Assembly (NCBI GenBank): GCA_964558235.1
Contig: CAZLCK010000004.1
Coordinates: 1-57,536, forward strand
Direction: 5' to 3'
DNA from: CAZLCK01 sp964558235
GTDB taxonomy: Bacteria; Actinomycetota; Coriobacteriia; Coriobacteriales; CADBOM01
DNA: 57,536 nt
Part shown: in pieces, positions 41,664 through 50,451 of the stretch
How the letters are laid out: each line of letters opens with the position of its first letter
Position numbering within the stretch: the first letter of the stretch is position 1
Notes under the pieces: model-generated
Told to the model about the DNA's origin: nothing
Database searches by the model: none
The model's input: the letters and a program-made list of their open reading frames with translations, nothing else
Program-made: the position numbers and the translations under genes

Positions 41664-42558
41664 ATTAATCATCGACTCTTGTTGTGATCTGCCATATGAG
41701 ATGGTTCAGTCTATGAATGTGGATATTTTGAATTTTCCTTTTGAGCTTTCAGACGGAACCCATATCGATGATTTTTGGCAATCTATGTCGTATGAGAATT
41801 TCTATGAGTTGATGGCTACGGATGCCGAACAGCCAACAACCAATCAAATTCCAATGGCAGTTATTAAGGACAAGTTAGTCGAGGTTGCAAATGCAGGCGA
41901 TCCAACAGTTGTCTGTGTTTTTTCATCTGCGCTTTCTGGAACATATGAGACTGTCCTAAATGTTGCTGATGATGTAAGAGCCAAGTATTCTGGTGCAGAG
42001 ATTTACGTTGTTGACTGCTGCTTGGCAAGTGTTGCTGAGGGATTTTTGGTTATTGAAACTGTTAAGCAATTAGATGCTGGTCTTAGTGCAAAAGAGCTTG
42101 CCGACTGGATTAACGAGGCTAAAAACTTTGTTCATGGATATTTTACCGTTGATGATCTGAAGTATCTAAAACGCGGTGGAAGAATTCCTGCAATCGTTGC
42201 AAGCGCTGGCGCTAAGCTTGATATCAAGCCAATCCTAACATTTTCTGAGGATGGACATCTGATTATGCATGGCATGGTAAGGGGTCGCAAGAAGGCTTTG
42301 CGCACAATTGCTAAGCTTCTCAACGAAAACATCATTGCGCCAGAAAAGTCACAAATTGTTATGGGTAATTCTGTTGCAGTTGAGGATATGAAGGCTGTTG
42401 AGGCTATGTATAGCGGTGCTCCAACAGAGTTTGTCGAGTGTAATATCGGTCCTGTCATTGGCTCGCACGTTGGACCAAAATTTGTTGCAGCCGTTGCTTG
42501 GGGCCCGGATAGACGTAAAGGCGCTTCAGCAGATTCGAAGCCACCAATCGATTTGTAG
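41644..42558 (+). CDS. DegV-family fatty-acid-binding protein
   Basis: 304 residues. IIDSCCDLPYE at the start, TNQIPMAVIKDKL near residue 65, SSALSGTYETVLN near 98 and KYLKRGGRIPA near 175 are DegV-fold markers. The serine residues hold a fatty-acid carboxylate. Homologues (FakB) present fatty acids to the kinase FakA, or take unknown lipid ligands. No fakA-like gene is adjacent. It is coupled to pncB by overlap. Confidence 0.88.
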   Translation: MVQRNCRLIIDSCCDLPYEMVQSMNVDILNFPFELSDGTHIDDFWQSMSYENFYELMATDAEQPTTNQIPMAVIKDKLVEVANAGDPTVVCVFSSALSGTYETVLNVADDVRAKYSGAEIYVVDCCLASVAEGFLVIETVKQLDAGLSAKELADWINEAKNFVHGYFTVDDLKYLKRGGRIPAIVASAGAKLDIKPILTFSEDGHLIMHGMVRGRKKALRTIAKLLNENIIAPEKSQIVMGNSVAVEDMKAVEAMYSGAPTEFVECNIGPVIGSHVGPKFVAAVAWGPDRRKGASADSKPPIDL

Positions 42559-42602
42559 ACCGTTTTAAATGCATATTAATCTTTGAGTTAACCGGCTTTA
42601 CA

Positions 42603-45023
42603 GTGCTATCAAAAAAATCATCAAATAGTCTGCACGATTGTACGCATAGCGACATTCATAACAGGAATACTTCGGATTTTGAGTTTTTTGCCACATGTGC
42701 AAAAGGACTAGAGCATATTGTTGCTGAAGAGCTTGATAGTTTTGGTATTAGTGGGCTTAGACCCCTAAGTTCAGGAGTTGCTTTTAGAGCAGATATCAAA
42801 AAAGCTCTTCGTGCCATGATTTGGCTAAGAAGTGCCAGCAGACTTAATTTTGTAGTTGGTAGAGTTGAATGCCAAGATGCGGATGCTCTTTACGAGGGGT
42901 GTAGGGAGATCTCTTGGGAAGAGCATCTTTGCCCATCTAAGACAATTGCGGTTTTTTCAAAGGGTGGTAATTCTAATCTTCGAGATAGTCGTTTTATTTC
43001 GCGCAAGATTAAAGATGCTATCTGCGATAGACTGCGTGAAAAAACTGCAGAGCGTCCCGATGTAGATCCATCCAATCCAGATCTGCCAATTCGAGTAACT
43101 GTCCACGATAAAAAGGCTGCTCTGTATATTGATCTATGTGGAAAGCCCTTACATGTTAGAGGCTATAGGCTTTCTGGCGAGCAGGTTGTATCTCCTTTAA
43201 AGGAAAACTTAGCTGCAGCGATTCTGCTTAGTGCTAGTTGGTCAGAGATTGCACAAGATAATGGTGCGTTTTGTGATCCATTCTGCGGAAGTGGTACTTT
43301 AGCAATTGAAGCTGCGATGATTGCTCGAGATATAGCTCCTTCGATTTTTAGAGATAGTTTTTCTGCTCAAAACTGGCTTTTGTTCGATGAAGATGCTTTT
43401 AGTGAGCTTTTAGATGAGGCAGATGATCGTGCTCATCAAGGTAGCCAAAATACATTCGATATCTTTGCTTCAGATGTTGATTCATCTGCACTTGAAATTG
43501 CGTTTGCTAATGCAAAAAGAGCAACTGTTGCTAATACGATAACTTTTGTAAAAACAGATATTGCAAATCTTAATTTTCCGTTTTTGGATAGGCCGCTTGG
43601 TCTAATTGCGACAAACCCTCCGTATGGGCAAAGACTCTTGGATCAAAGCCAGATTCCAGCGATTATATCGATGCTCACAAAACTTTTGAGCTCTTGTCCA
43701 AAGGGTTGGGTTTTTGCAGATATTTCAGATTCTAGTGTTTATGATCTGATTTTTGGAGGAAATCGCACCAAGCAGATCGAGACCTTCAATGGTCCGCTAA
43801 AGGCATATATTTCTGTATATAGTGGACCTTTTGGTATTAAAAAAACTTCTGGGGTTGCATCTGCTTCCAATTTATCTGAATCTACTTTGCGCGATTCAGA
43901 TGCAGCGCGCCCGGGTGATTTTGATGTTGTTAGTGCACAAAAACAAGATGAGCAAAATAATAATTTGCAAACCTGTGATAGTTTGAAAAGTCAAATCGAT
44001 CTTGACCAATTTTCAAATCGTTTAAGGAAAATGGCAAAACATCGAGCTAAATGGGCTAAACGAAGCGGAATTAGTTGCTATCGAATTTATGACGCTGATT
44101 TAGCTGACTTTGCGCTGTCAGTAGATCTTTATGAGGGTGCACAAGAGGATACAAATATCAAATGGGCATATGTGTGCGAATATAAAGCACCAGCAAAGGT
44201 GGATCAAAATCTTGCACAAGTAAGGGCAATTAGTGCATTAGGTGTCATTCAACAAGTTTTGGATATTCCATCGACCAATATCTTCTTTAAGCAGCGTGTG
44301 CGCTCAAAGGGTGGATCACAATATGCATTAGCTAAAAGTGGCGACACCAAAGAGGTACAAAACTTATCTAAGAAGCCGAGCAAGCATAAACGTAATGTTG
44401 TAGCTGAAGGCGGACATTTTTTCGAAGTAGATTTTTCTTCTAGGTTAGATACCGGAATATTTTTAGACGGGCGTCTGATACGCCAGCTGATTGAGGAAAA
44501 AAGCAGAGGCAAAAGTTTCTTAAATCTTTTTGCTTATACAGGAAGTGCTACTGTTTATGCAGCTAGTGGGGGAGCTAGAACAACATGTACAGTGGATATT
44601 TCGCAAAACTATCTTGATTGGGCAAAAGCAAATATGTCTCGTAATGGTTATAAAGGGAAAAATCATACTTTTGAGCGCGCCGATGTTTTGCAGTGGGTTA
44701 GTCAAGCTAGACATTCTAAACGTAAATTTGATCTTATCTATATCGACCCTCCAACATTTTCAAATTCAAAAAAGATGAAGGAAAGCTCTTGGAATGTTCA
44801 ACGTGACCACGCTGAGCTTCTAATCGAGGTCTCTAGGATTTTAACTGAGGGAGGCCAAGCCTTTTTCTGTTGCAACTTGAAAGGCTTTAAGCCTGACTTA
44901 GAAACTCTAGAGGCTGCTAATGTTTCGATTAAAGATATAACTAATCAGACCATACCTCAAGACTTTGAACGTAATTCAAAGATTCATCATTGCTATGTAA
45001 TACATCACATCTCGAGGGATTAA
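42603..45023 (+). CDS. rlmL: Fused 23S rRNA methyltransferase RlmKL
   Basis: 806 residues. An N-terminal THUMP-type RNA-binding region is followed by a first Rossmann methyltransferase (DPFCGSGTLAIEAAM near 220, NPPYGQRLL near 340; RlmL, m2G2445). A second follows (RGKSFLNLFAYTGSATVYAA near 635, DPPTFSNSKK near 718; RlmK, m7G2069). E. coli YcbY is about 700 residues. The extra length is a polar linker near residues 415-465 and loops beyond. Start is GTG 42603 without a strong ribosome site, so an internal start a little downstream is possible. Confidence 0.87.
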   Translation: MLSKKSSNSLHDCTHSDIHNRNTSDFEFFATCAKGLEHIVAEELDSFGISGLRPLSSGVAFRADIKKALRAMIWLRSASRLNFVVGRVECQDADALYEGCREISWEEHLCPSKTIAVFSKGGNSNLRDSRFISRKIKDAICDRLREKTAERPDVDPSNPDLPIRVTVHDKKAALYIDLCGKPLHVRGYRLSGEQVVSPLKENLAAAILLSASWSEIAQDNGAFCDPFCGSGTLAIEAAMIARDIAPSIFRDSFSAQNWLLFDEDAFSELLDEADDRAHQGSQNTFDIFASDVDSSALEIAFANAKRATVANTITFVKTDIANLNFPFLDRPLGLIATNPPYGQRLLDQSQIPAIISMLTKLLSSCPKGWVFADISDSSVYDLIFGGNRTKQIETFNGPLKAYISVYSGPFGIKKTSGVASASNLSESTLRDSDAARPGDFDVVSAQKQDEQNNNLQTCDSLKSQIDLDQFSNRLRKMAKHRAKWAKRSGISCYRIYDADLADFALSVDLYEGAQEDTNIKWAYVCEYKAPAKVDQNLAQVRAISALGVIQQVLDIPSTNIFFKQRVRSKGGSQYALAKSGDTKEVQNLSKKPSKHKRNVVAEGGHFFEVDFSSRLDTGIFLDGRLIRQLIEEKSRGKSFLNLFAYTGSATVYAASGGARTTCTVDISQNYLDWAKANMSRNGYKGKNHTFERADVLQWVSQARHSKRKFDLIYIDPPTFSNSKKMKESSWNVQRDHAELLIEVSRILTEGGQAFFCCNLKGFKPDLETLEAANVSIKDITNQTIPQDFERNSKIHHCYVIHHISRD

Positions 45024-45090
45024 TCTCAAAGGACTAGCTTTTACTACGGATTATTTTTAACTTCATATTTATCAGCCCTGATCCACGAAA

Positions 45091-45134
45091 AGACGATACA
45101 AGTAGTGGATTACAATGTTCTACTCATATCGTCT
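45091..45134 (+). terminator. Long stem-loop after rlmKL
   Basis: AGACGATA-CA-AGTAG pairs with CTACT-CA-TATCGTCT, 13 of 15 positions, around a 14-base loop. A T-rich stretch follows only distantly (GTCTTATAACTTTT). It may be a terminator or the leader structure of the aconitase-like gene. The rest of 45024-45326 shows no gene. Confidence 0.45.
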
Positions 45135-45326
45135 GTCTTATAACTTTTGCGATACTTTCACATTATTTTTAATCCAAAAGCCTTGGTCTTCTTGCCGATA
45201 GAAACAATCTCGAAACACCTTTTTATTCGCTGAGCCGATATGATGTCATGTGGGAAAAAAGAGAAATTTTCAAAAGTGCAAAGATGATCAGGGATGCTTT
45301 AGCACCAAAAAAGGAGGCTGGTCGAG

Positions 45327-46583
45327 ATAGGAAAGACGATAGCGGAGAAGATTTTCTCCAAGCATAGTGGATCAGATGCATATGCCAATGACATTGTTAT
45401 TGCAGATATCGATTTTGCAATGAGCCAAGACGGAACAAGCGCTTTGGCTATAGATGCTATTGAGGATATGTCTGGCGGAAAGATTTTTGATCCAAATAAA
45501 GTTGCTATGGTCATGGATCACTCCTGTCCCTCTCCTTTGGAGGGCGTATCCGCAATACATGATAAGATGCGTAAATTTGGTGAAAAAACAGGTATCACCA
45601 TCTATGACTGGGGATGTGGTGTTTGCCATCAACTAGTTCCAGAGTCTGGGAAGATTGTATGTGGCGATTTGGTAGTGGGGTGCGACTCTCACACATGCAC
45701 ATACGGTGCTCTAAATGTTTTTTCAACCGGTGTTGGCTCAACCGATGGCGCTGCCGCAATGATATCTGGAAAACTTTGGTTTAAAGTTCCAGAGACTATT
45801 CGAGTTAACTTTGAAGGCAAGCTTTCCAAGGGCGTTTACTCAAAAGATATGATTCTTTATCTTGCAGGAATATTAAGCGCTGATGGTGCTACTTATAAGG
45901 CTCTAGAGTTTCATGGATCTGCGATCAGCGATCTTTCTGTTGATGCACGTATGACCATTTCAAATATGGCAATTGAAGTTGGTGCTAAGGCAGGTTTGAT
46001 GGAGGCAGATGAAAAGACCCTAGAGTTTTTTGCTGCTCATAGCTCACGTAAGCCCGAACCTGTTTTCGCAGACGAAGATGCAGCTTATTGCGATGTGGTT
46101 GACATCGATGTTTCAAAGATTGTTCCTCAAGTTGCAAAGCCACACTCTGTTGACAACGTAAGTCCTATCGATGAGGTTAAGGGTACAAAAGTTGCCGAGG
46201 GTTACGTTGGAACGTGCACTAATGGTCGTATTGAGGATTTACAAATTGCAGCTTCTATCTTAGCTGGCAAGAAAATCAACCCAAAGTGCAGACTAGTTGT
46301 TGCACCAGCGTCTAGAGATATCTATCTAGATGCGATGAACAAAGGATATATTCAGACTCTTGTTGAGGCTGGAGCAAGTATCGTTACGCCAGGATGTGGA
46401 CCATGTGTTGGAACACATAATGGTGTTCCTTCAAATGGCGAAAATGTTATCTCAACTGCAAATAGAAACTTTAAAGGCCGTATGGGTAACTCTAGTGCTT
46501 TTATCTATTTAGGATCTCCAGCTACTGTGGCTGCTTCGATGTTGACAGGTGAGATTACAGATCCTCGAGAGTATGTTATTTAA
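45327..46583 (+). CDS. Aconitase/3-isopropylmalate dehydratase-like large subunit, probable non-AUG start
   Basis: The protein is 418 residues if read from ATA 45327, matching the usual length of LeuC2/homoaconitase-type large subunits. Its N-terminus (GKTIAEKIFSKHSG, then DIVIADIDFAMSQDGTS) is the expected one. The first in-frame ATG (45420) would cut off 31 conserved residues. AAGGAGG (45311-45317) is 9 bases before ATA; CTG 45318 is the other option but too close. Cluster ligands lie in SCGCxxC-like regions: CDSHTCTYG, TCTNGR and PGCGPCVGTHNG. With the small subunit and isocitrate dehydrogenase following, it may serve as aconitase (citrate to isocitrate) rather than in leucine synthesis. 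Confidence 0.85.
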   Translation: MGKTIAEKIFSKHSGSDAYANDIVIADIDFAMSQDGTSALAIDAIEDMSGGKIFDPNKVAMVMDHSCPSPLEGVSAIHDKMRKFGEKTGITIYDWGCGVCHQLVPESGKIVCGDLVVGCDSHTCTYGALNVFSTGVGSTDGAAAMISGKLWFKVPETIRVNFEGKLSKGVYSKDMILYLAGILSADGATYKALEFHGSAISDLSVDARMTISNMAIEVGAKAGLMEADEKTLEFFAAHSSRKPEPVFADEDAAYCDVVDIDVSKIVPQVAKPHSVDNVSPIDEVKGTKVAEGYVGTCTNGRIEDLQIAASILAGKKINPKCRLVVAPASRDIYLDAMNKGYIQTLVEAGASIVTPGCGPCVGTHNGVPSNGENVISTANRNFKGRMGNSSAFIYLGSPATVAASMLTGEITDPREYVI

Positions 46584-46621
46584 GACTTGTAAAAGTTAGT
46601 TGATTTTAGAAAGCGGGTAAG

Positions 46622-47122
46622 ATGCAGATAAGTGCTAAGGCATTTAAGTTTGGAGATGACGTAAATACCGATTACATCATCTCTGGAAAATATAAGTTTA
46701 AGTCCAACGATATGGATGAGATGGCTCATCATGCAATGGAAGAGCTTGATCCAAATTATTATGAAAAGGTCAAGCCTGAAGGCGGCATTTTGGTCGCTGG
46801 AACAAACTTCGGCATGGGTTCTAGCCGCGAACAAGCTCCACTGGTTTTGATTCATTCAAATACTAAGGCTGTTATTGCAAAGTCTTTCGCACGTATTTTT
46901 TATCGCAATGCGATTAACACTGGTCTTCCAGTCGTTGAGTGCGATACGGACAATTTTGATGAGGGAGATGTTTTATCTATCGATTTAGAAGGAGGTAAAG
47001 TGATCGATGAGACTAAGGGGATCGAGGTCTCATTTTCGCCACTGCCTCCTGTTATGGCTAAGCTTTTAGCTGATGGAGGTTTAGCCGCCCACTTCAAGAA
47101 GTACAACGGGTTTAATCTATAG
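46622..47122 (+). CDS. Aconitase/3-isopropylmalate dehydratase-like small subunit
   Basis: 166 residues, the swivel domain of the LeuD2/homoaconitase class. Motifs: FGDDVNTDYIISGKY at the start, GTNFGMGSSREQAP near residue 60 and FARIFYRNAINTGLP near 92. The YRNAIN segment helps set which substrate is accepted; isopropylmalate, homocitrate and citrate forms differ here, and I cannot decide between them by eye. It follows the large subunit by 38 bases. Confidence 0.9.
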   Translation: MQISAKAFKFGDDVNTDYIISGKYKFKSNDMDEMAHHAMEELDPNYYEKVKPEGGILVAGTNFGMGSSREQAPLVLIHSNTKAVIAKSFARIFYRNAINTGLPVVECDTDNFDEGDVLSIDLEGGKVIDETKGIEVSFSPLPPVMAKLLADGGLAAHFKKYNGFNL

Positions 47123-47133
47123 GAGCAGTCAAA

Positions 47134-47949
47134 ATGCCACGAACAAAAAAGACTGCTGAAAATAATTCTGCAATTGAAGAAAATGCAAGCGTATCTAGTG
47201 AAGGTACGCTTGCAGAAAAGGAAACAGCCGAAACTGCCTCTGAGAAGAAGACGACAACTGAGAAAACACCAGCCAAAAGAGGCAGAAAGAAAAAGCTTAA
47301 TCCAAATAAGATCCTAAAAGAGGCTGATGGTGAAAAACAGTTGATCATCGACCCCTCGATAGATAAATCGCTCTATGCCAAGTGTGCCATCGACAATGAA
47401 GAGGTTTTGACCGTTTTAATTGATAGTTTGGAAGGATCACAAAGGCGTCTAAGGCAGTTCTCAGCTTCAATTATCGGAGAGATTGCAGCTGTAGATTCCG
47501 ATATCTTGGCGGGCTTTATTCCAAATTTGTGCGATGCGCTACATCGTCCTGAAGCTCAAACGAGATGGTGCGTTTTAGAAGCGCTTTATGAGCTTATCCC
47601 AGAGTACACAAAGCAGTGTAGGTCAGCCATTGCTGGCGCAGAGCTTTCCTTAGATGACGAAGAGTCTGGTCTGGCACGTTTGGTTGCGTTTAAATTCTTG
47701 TGCAGACTTTGCGAATTCGATTCGAAATCGTCAAAGGAAGTTTGGCCTTTGATAGATGAGGCGATTCAGTGTTATCACGGCGATCTAGAGTTTGGTGACA
47801 TGCTTACCGAACTTCAAAATCTAGCTTCTGGTCAAACACCAAAGAGCATCAAAAAAGAGCTGGCTGCGAGAATGAAATTTGATGCAGAATCGAGCAAAGG
47901 ATCACTTCAAAAGAGGGCAGAAGCAATTATTAAGGCTTGCAACGAATAA
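47134..47949 (+). CDS. HEAT-like helical protein with charged N-terminus
   Basis: 271 residues, no family I can name. The first 65 are low-complexity Lys/Glu/Thr/Ala, ending in a basic KRGRKKKL. The rest is predicted helical with HEAT-like spacing: SQRRLRQFSASIIGEIAAV, then RPEAQTRWCVLEALYELIP. This resembles the repeats in the HEAT protein at 17294. Its placement between the aconitase-like small subunit and isocitrate dehydrogenase, with gaps of 11 and 19 bases, means it is made with them. A scaffold or regulatory role is inference. Confidence 0.7.
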   Translation: MPRTKKTAENNSAIEENASVSSEGTLAEKETAETASEKKTTTEKTPAKRGRKKKLNPNKILKEADGEKQLIIDPSIDKSLYAKCAIDNEEVLTVLIDSLEGSQRRLRQFSASIIGEIAAVDSDILAGFIPNLCDALHRPEAQTRWCVLEALYELIPEYTKQCRSAIAGAELSLDDEESGLARLVAFKFLCRLCEFDSKSSKEVWPLIDEAIQCYHGDLEFGDMLTELQNLASGQTPKSIKKELAARMKFDAESSKGSLQKRAEAIIKACNE

Positions 47950-47968
47950 CTTAAGGAGCAAATTTTAT

Positions 47969-49063
47969 ATGGCAAAACATACAGTAACTATTATTCCAGG
48001 AGATGGTATTGGTCCAGAGATTGCAGATGCGCTTGTAAAAGTGATTGATGCAACAGGAGTAGATATTGAGTGGGAAGAGGCAGATGCTGGTGCTCATTTA
48101 ATGGATGAGTATGGAACTCCACTTCCTGATTATGTAATTGATTCTATAAAGAAGAACAAGGTTGCAATCAAAGGTCCGATAACAACCCCTGTTGGAACTG
48201 GTTTTCGCTCTGTAAATGTTGCTTTAAGGAAAAAGCTCGATCTGTATACCAATTTGCGTCCATGTCGTTCGATTGAGGGTACAGGTGCACGTTATAACAA
48301 CGTCGATGTTATTTTGGTTAGGGAAAATACCGAAGATCTGTATGCCGGAATTGAATTTGAAGAGGGTTCTAAGGAAGCTGCTGACCTAATCGAGTTTGTT
48401 GGAAAGACCGGCGCCGGTCGGATTAGACCTGATTCTGGAATCTCAATTAAGCCGATTTCCATCACAGCAACGAGGCGTATTGTTAAATTTGCTTTTGAGT
48501 ATGCAATTGCAAATGATCGTCGTCTTGTTACAGCGGTGCACAAAGCTAATATTCAGAAATATTCCGATGGTTTGTTTTTGAAAATTGCTCGTGAGGTTGC
48601 ACAAGAGTATGAGGGCAAGATCGAATTTGAAGATCGCATTGTTGATGCAACATGTATGGGATTAGTTTTGCATCCAGACACATTTGATGTTCTTGTTATG
48701 CCAAATCTCTATGGTGATATTGTCTCGGATCTTTGCGCTGGCTTAATTGGAGGATTAGGAATCGCACCGGGCGCTAATATTGGAGATGACTATGCAATCT
48801 TTGAGCCAGTACATGGTTCTGCTCCAATTCATGCTGGAAAGAATAAAGCTAATCCAACTGCAATTTTGTTATCTGGCGTATTGATGCTAAATCACCTTGG
48901 TGAAAGGGAGGCTGCAGACAGAGTCTTCAATGCCATTGTTGATGTTATCGGCGCTGGCAAAGACATAACCTACGATATCAAAAGAACAATCACAGGCTCT
49001 ATTGATGGTTGTGTTACTACAACTGAGTATGCTCAAGCTTTGATTAAGTCGATGAACAAGTAA
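47969..49063 (+). CDS. Isocitrate dehydrogenase, NAD-type
   Basis: 364 residues of the isocitrate/isopropylmalate dehydrogenase family. IIPGDGIGPEIADA opens the protein, RENTEDLYAGIEFEEGS near residue 115 is typical of NAD-dependent isocitrate dehydrogenase, and NLYGDIVSDLCAGLIGGLG and PVHGSAP follow. It turns isocitrate into 2-oxoglutarate. ATG 47969 is chosen because TTAAGGAG lies upstream; longer in-frame readings overlap the HEAT-like gene. With the aconitase-like pair it forms the oxidative citrate arm feeding glutamate. Confidence 0.88.
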   Translation: MAKHTVTIIPGDGIGPEIADALVKVIDATGVDIEWEEADAGAHLMDEYGTPLPDYVIDSIKKNKVAIKGPITTPVGTGFRSVNVALRKKLDLYTNLRPCRSIEGTGARYNNVDVILVRENTEDLYAGIEFEEGSKEAADLIEFVGKTGAGRIRPDSGISIKPISITATRRIVKFAFEYAIANDRRLVTAVHKANIQKYSDGLFLKIAREVAQEYEGKIEFEDRIVDATCMGLVLHPDTFDVLVMPNLYGDIVSDLCAGLIGGLGIAPGANIGDDYAIFEPVHGSAPIHAGKNKANPTAILLSGVLMLNHLGEREAADRVFNAIVDVIGAGKDITYDIKRTITGSIDGCVTTTEYAQALIKSMNK

Positions 49064-49170
49064 TAGAGCGATAAAAGCTTTTAATAAAATATCTTTCAAT
49101 AAAATATAAAAGATATAAAAAATAGTGAGCTTAAACGATATAAAAACCAAAGAACTAGGAGGATCTTGCG

Positions 49171-50448
49171 ATGACTTTAACACCAGATGAGTATGATATT
49201 AAAGACATTTCTTTGGCTTTAGAAGGTCGCAAGAGGATTGAGTGGGCCGATAGGGATATGCCCGTTTTGGCTCTAATAAGAGAGCGTTTTGAGAAGGAAA
49301 AACCTCTTCAGGGAGTAAGAATTGCAGCTTGTTTACATGTAACAACTGAAACTGCAAATCTTATGCGTACGTTAAAAGCTGGCGGTGCTGAAGTTGCACT
49401 TTGTGCTTCCAATCCACTTTCTACTCAAGATGATACGGCTGCTGCTTTAGTAGATTGCTATGGAATTAGAGTCTATGCAATTCGTGGTGAGGATACTGAG
49501 ACCTACTATCGTCATATCGATCAGGTGATCGATATTCATCCACAAATTACAATGGACGATGGCGCTGACCTAGTGAGTCGCATTCACGATAGCAGAACCG
49601 AGATGCTAGATAATATCGTCGGTGGCATGGAGGAGACAACTACAGGTGTTGTCCGTATGGCCGCTATGGCAGCAGATGGTGTTTTACGCTACCCAGTTAT
49701 CAATGTAAATGATGCTAATACCAAGCATTTCTTTGATAATCGATATGGTACAGGCCAATCCTCTCTAGATGGTGTGATAAGAGCTACAAACCGCCTTTTG
49801 GCAGGCAGAACATTGGTAGTTTCTGGCTATGGATGGTGTGGTCGAGGCTTGGCTATGCGTGCAAGTGGACAGGGTATGAAAGTTATTGTCTGTGAGGTCG
49901 ATGCTCTTCGTGCTCTTGAAGCCCATATGGATGGCTATAGAGTAATGCCAGCAGCTGAGGCAGCAAAAGAATGCGATGTGTGGATCACCGTTACAGGGGA
50001 TATGAATGTAATCGATGAGCCAGCGTTTAAAAATATGAAAGATGGTGCAATTCTTTCGAATTCTGGGCACTTTAATTCCGAGATCAATATAAATTGGCTG
50101 GAGCAAAATTGCGTATCAAAGAAAGAACTTAAGCCACTGGTCGATGAATATGAACTAAAAGATGGCAGAAAGATCGTTTTGCTAGCTCAAGGCCGGCTTG
50201 TTAACCTTTCTTGTGCCGAAGGTCATCCTGCTGAAGTTATGGACATGTCCTTTGCAAATCAGGCTTTATGCGCAGAGTATATGATTGTAGGCGAGGGTAA
50301 GAACTTAGCTCCTGGCTGTTATGATGTTCCGTCAGATATCGATGATGGAATCGCAAAGCTTAAGTTAAAGGCTTTGGGAGTTGAGATCGACGAACTCACG
50401 GAAGAGCAAAAGAGATATCTATCATCTTGGAATATGGGGACTGAATAA
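49171..50448 (+). CDS. ahcY: Adenosylhomocysteinase
   Basis: 425 residues. HVTTETANLMRTLKAGGAEV near the N-terminus, DDGADLVSRIH near residue 130, EETTTGVVRM near 152, and the NAD-binding GYGWCGRGLAMRASGQG near 217 are all SAH-hydrolase marks. It splits S-adenosylhomocysteine to adenosine and homocysteine. An AGGAGG sits before the ATG. Just upstream is a small dyad, ATATCTTT/AAAGATAT (49089-49116), in very AT-rich DNA that may be a promoter region. mtnA follows after 3 bases. Confidence 0.95.
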   Translation: MTLTPDEYDIKDISLALEGRKRIEWADRDMPVLALIRERFEKEKPLQGVRIAACLHVTTETANLMRTLKAGGAEVALCASNPLSTQDDTAAALVDCYGIRVYAIRGEDTETYYRHIDQVIDIHPQITMDDGADLVSRIHDSRTEMLDNIVGGMEETTTGVVRMAAMAADGVLRYPVINVNDANTKHFFDNRYGTGQSSLDGVIRATNRLLAGRTLVVSGYGWCGRGLAMRASGQGMKVIVCEVDALRALEAHMDGYRVMPAAEAAKECDVWITVTGDMNVIDEPAFKNMKDGAILSNSGHFNSEININWLEQNCVSKKELKPLVDEYELKDGRKIVLLAQGRLVNLSCAEGHPAEVMDMSFANQALCAEYMIVGEGKNLAPGCYDVPSDIDDGIAKLKLKALGVEIDELTEEQKRYLSSWNMGTE

Positions 50449-50451
50449 TTA

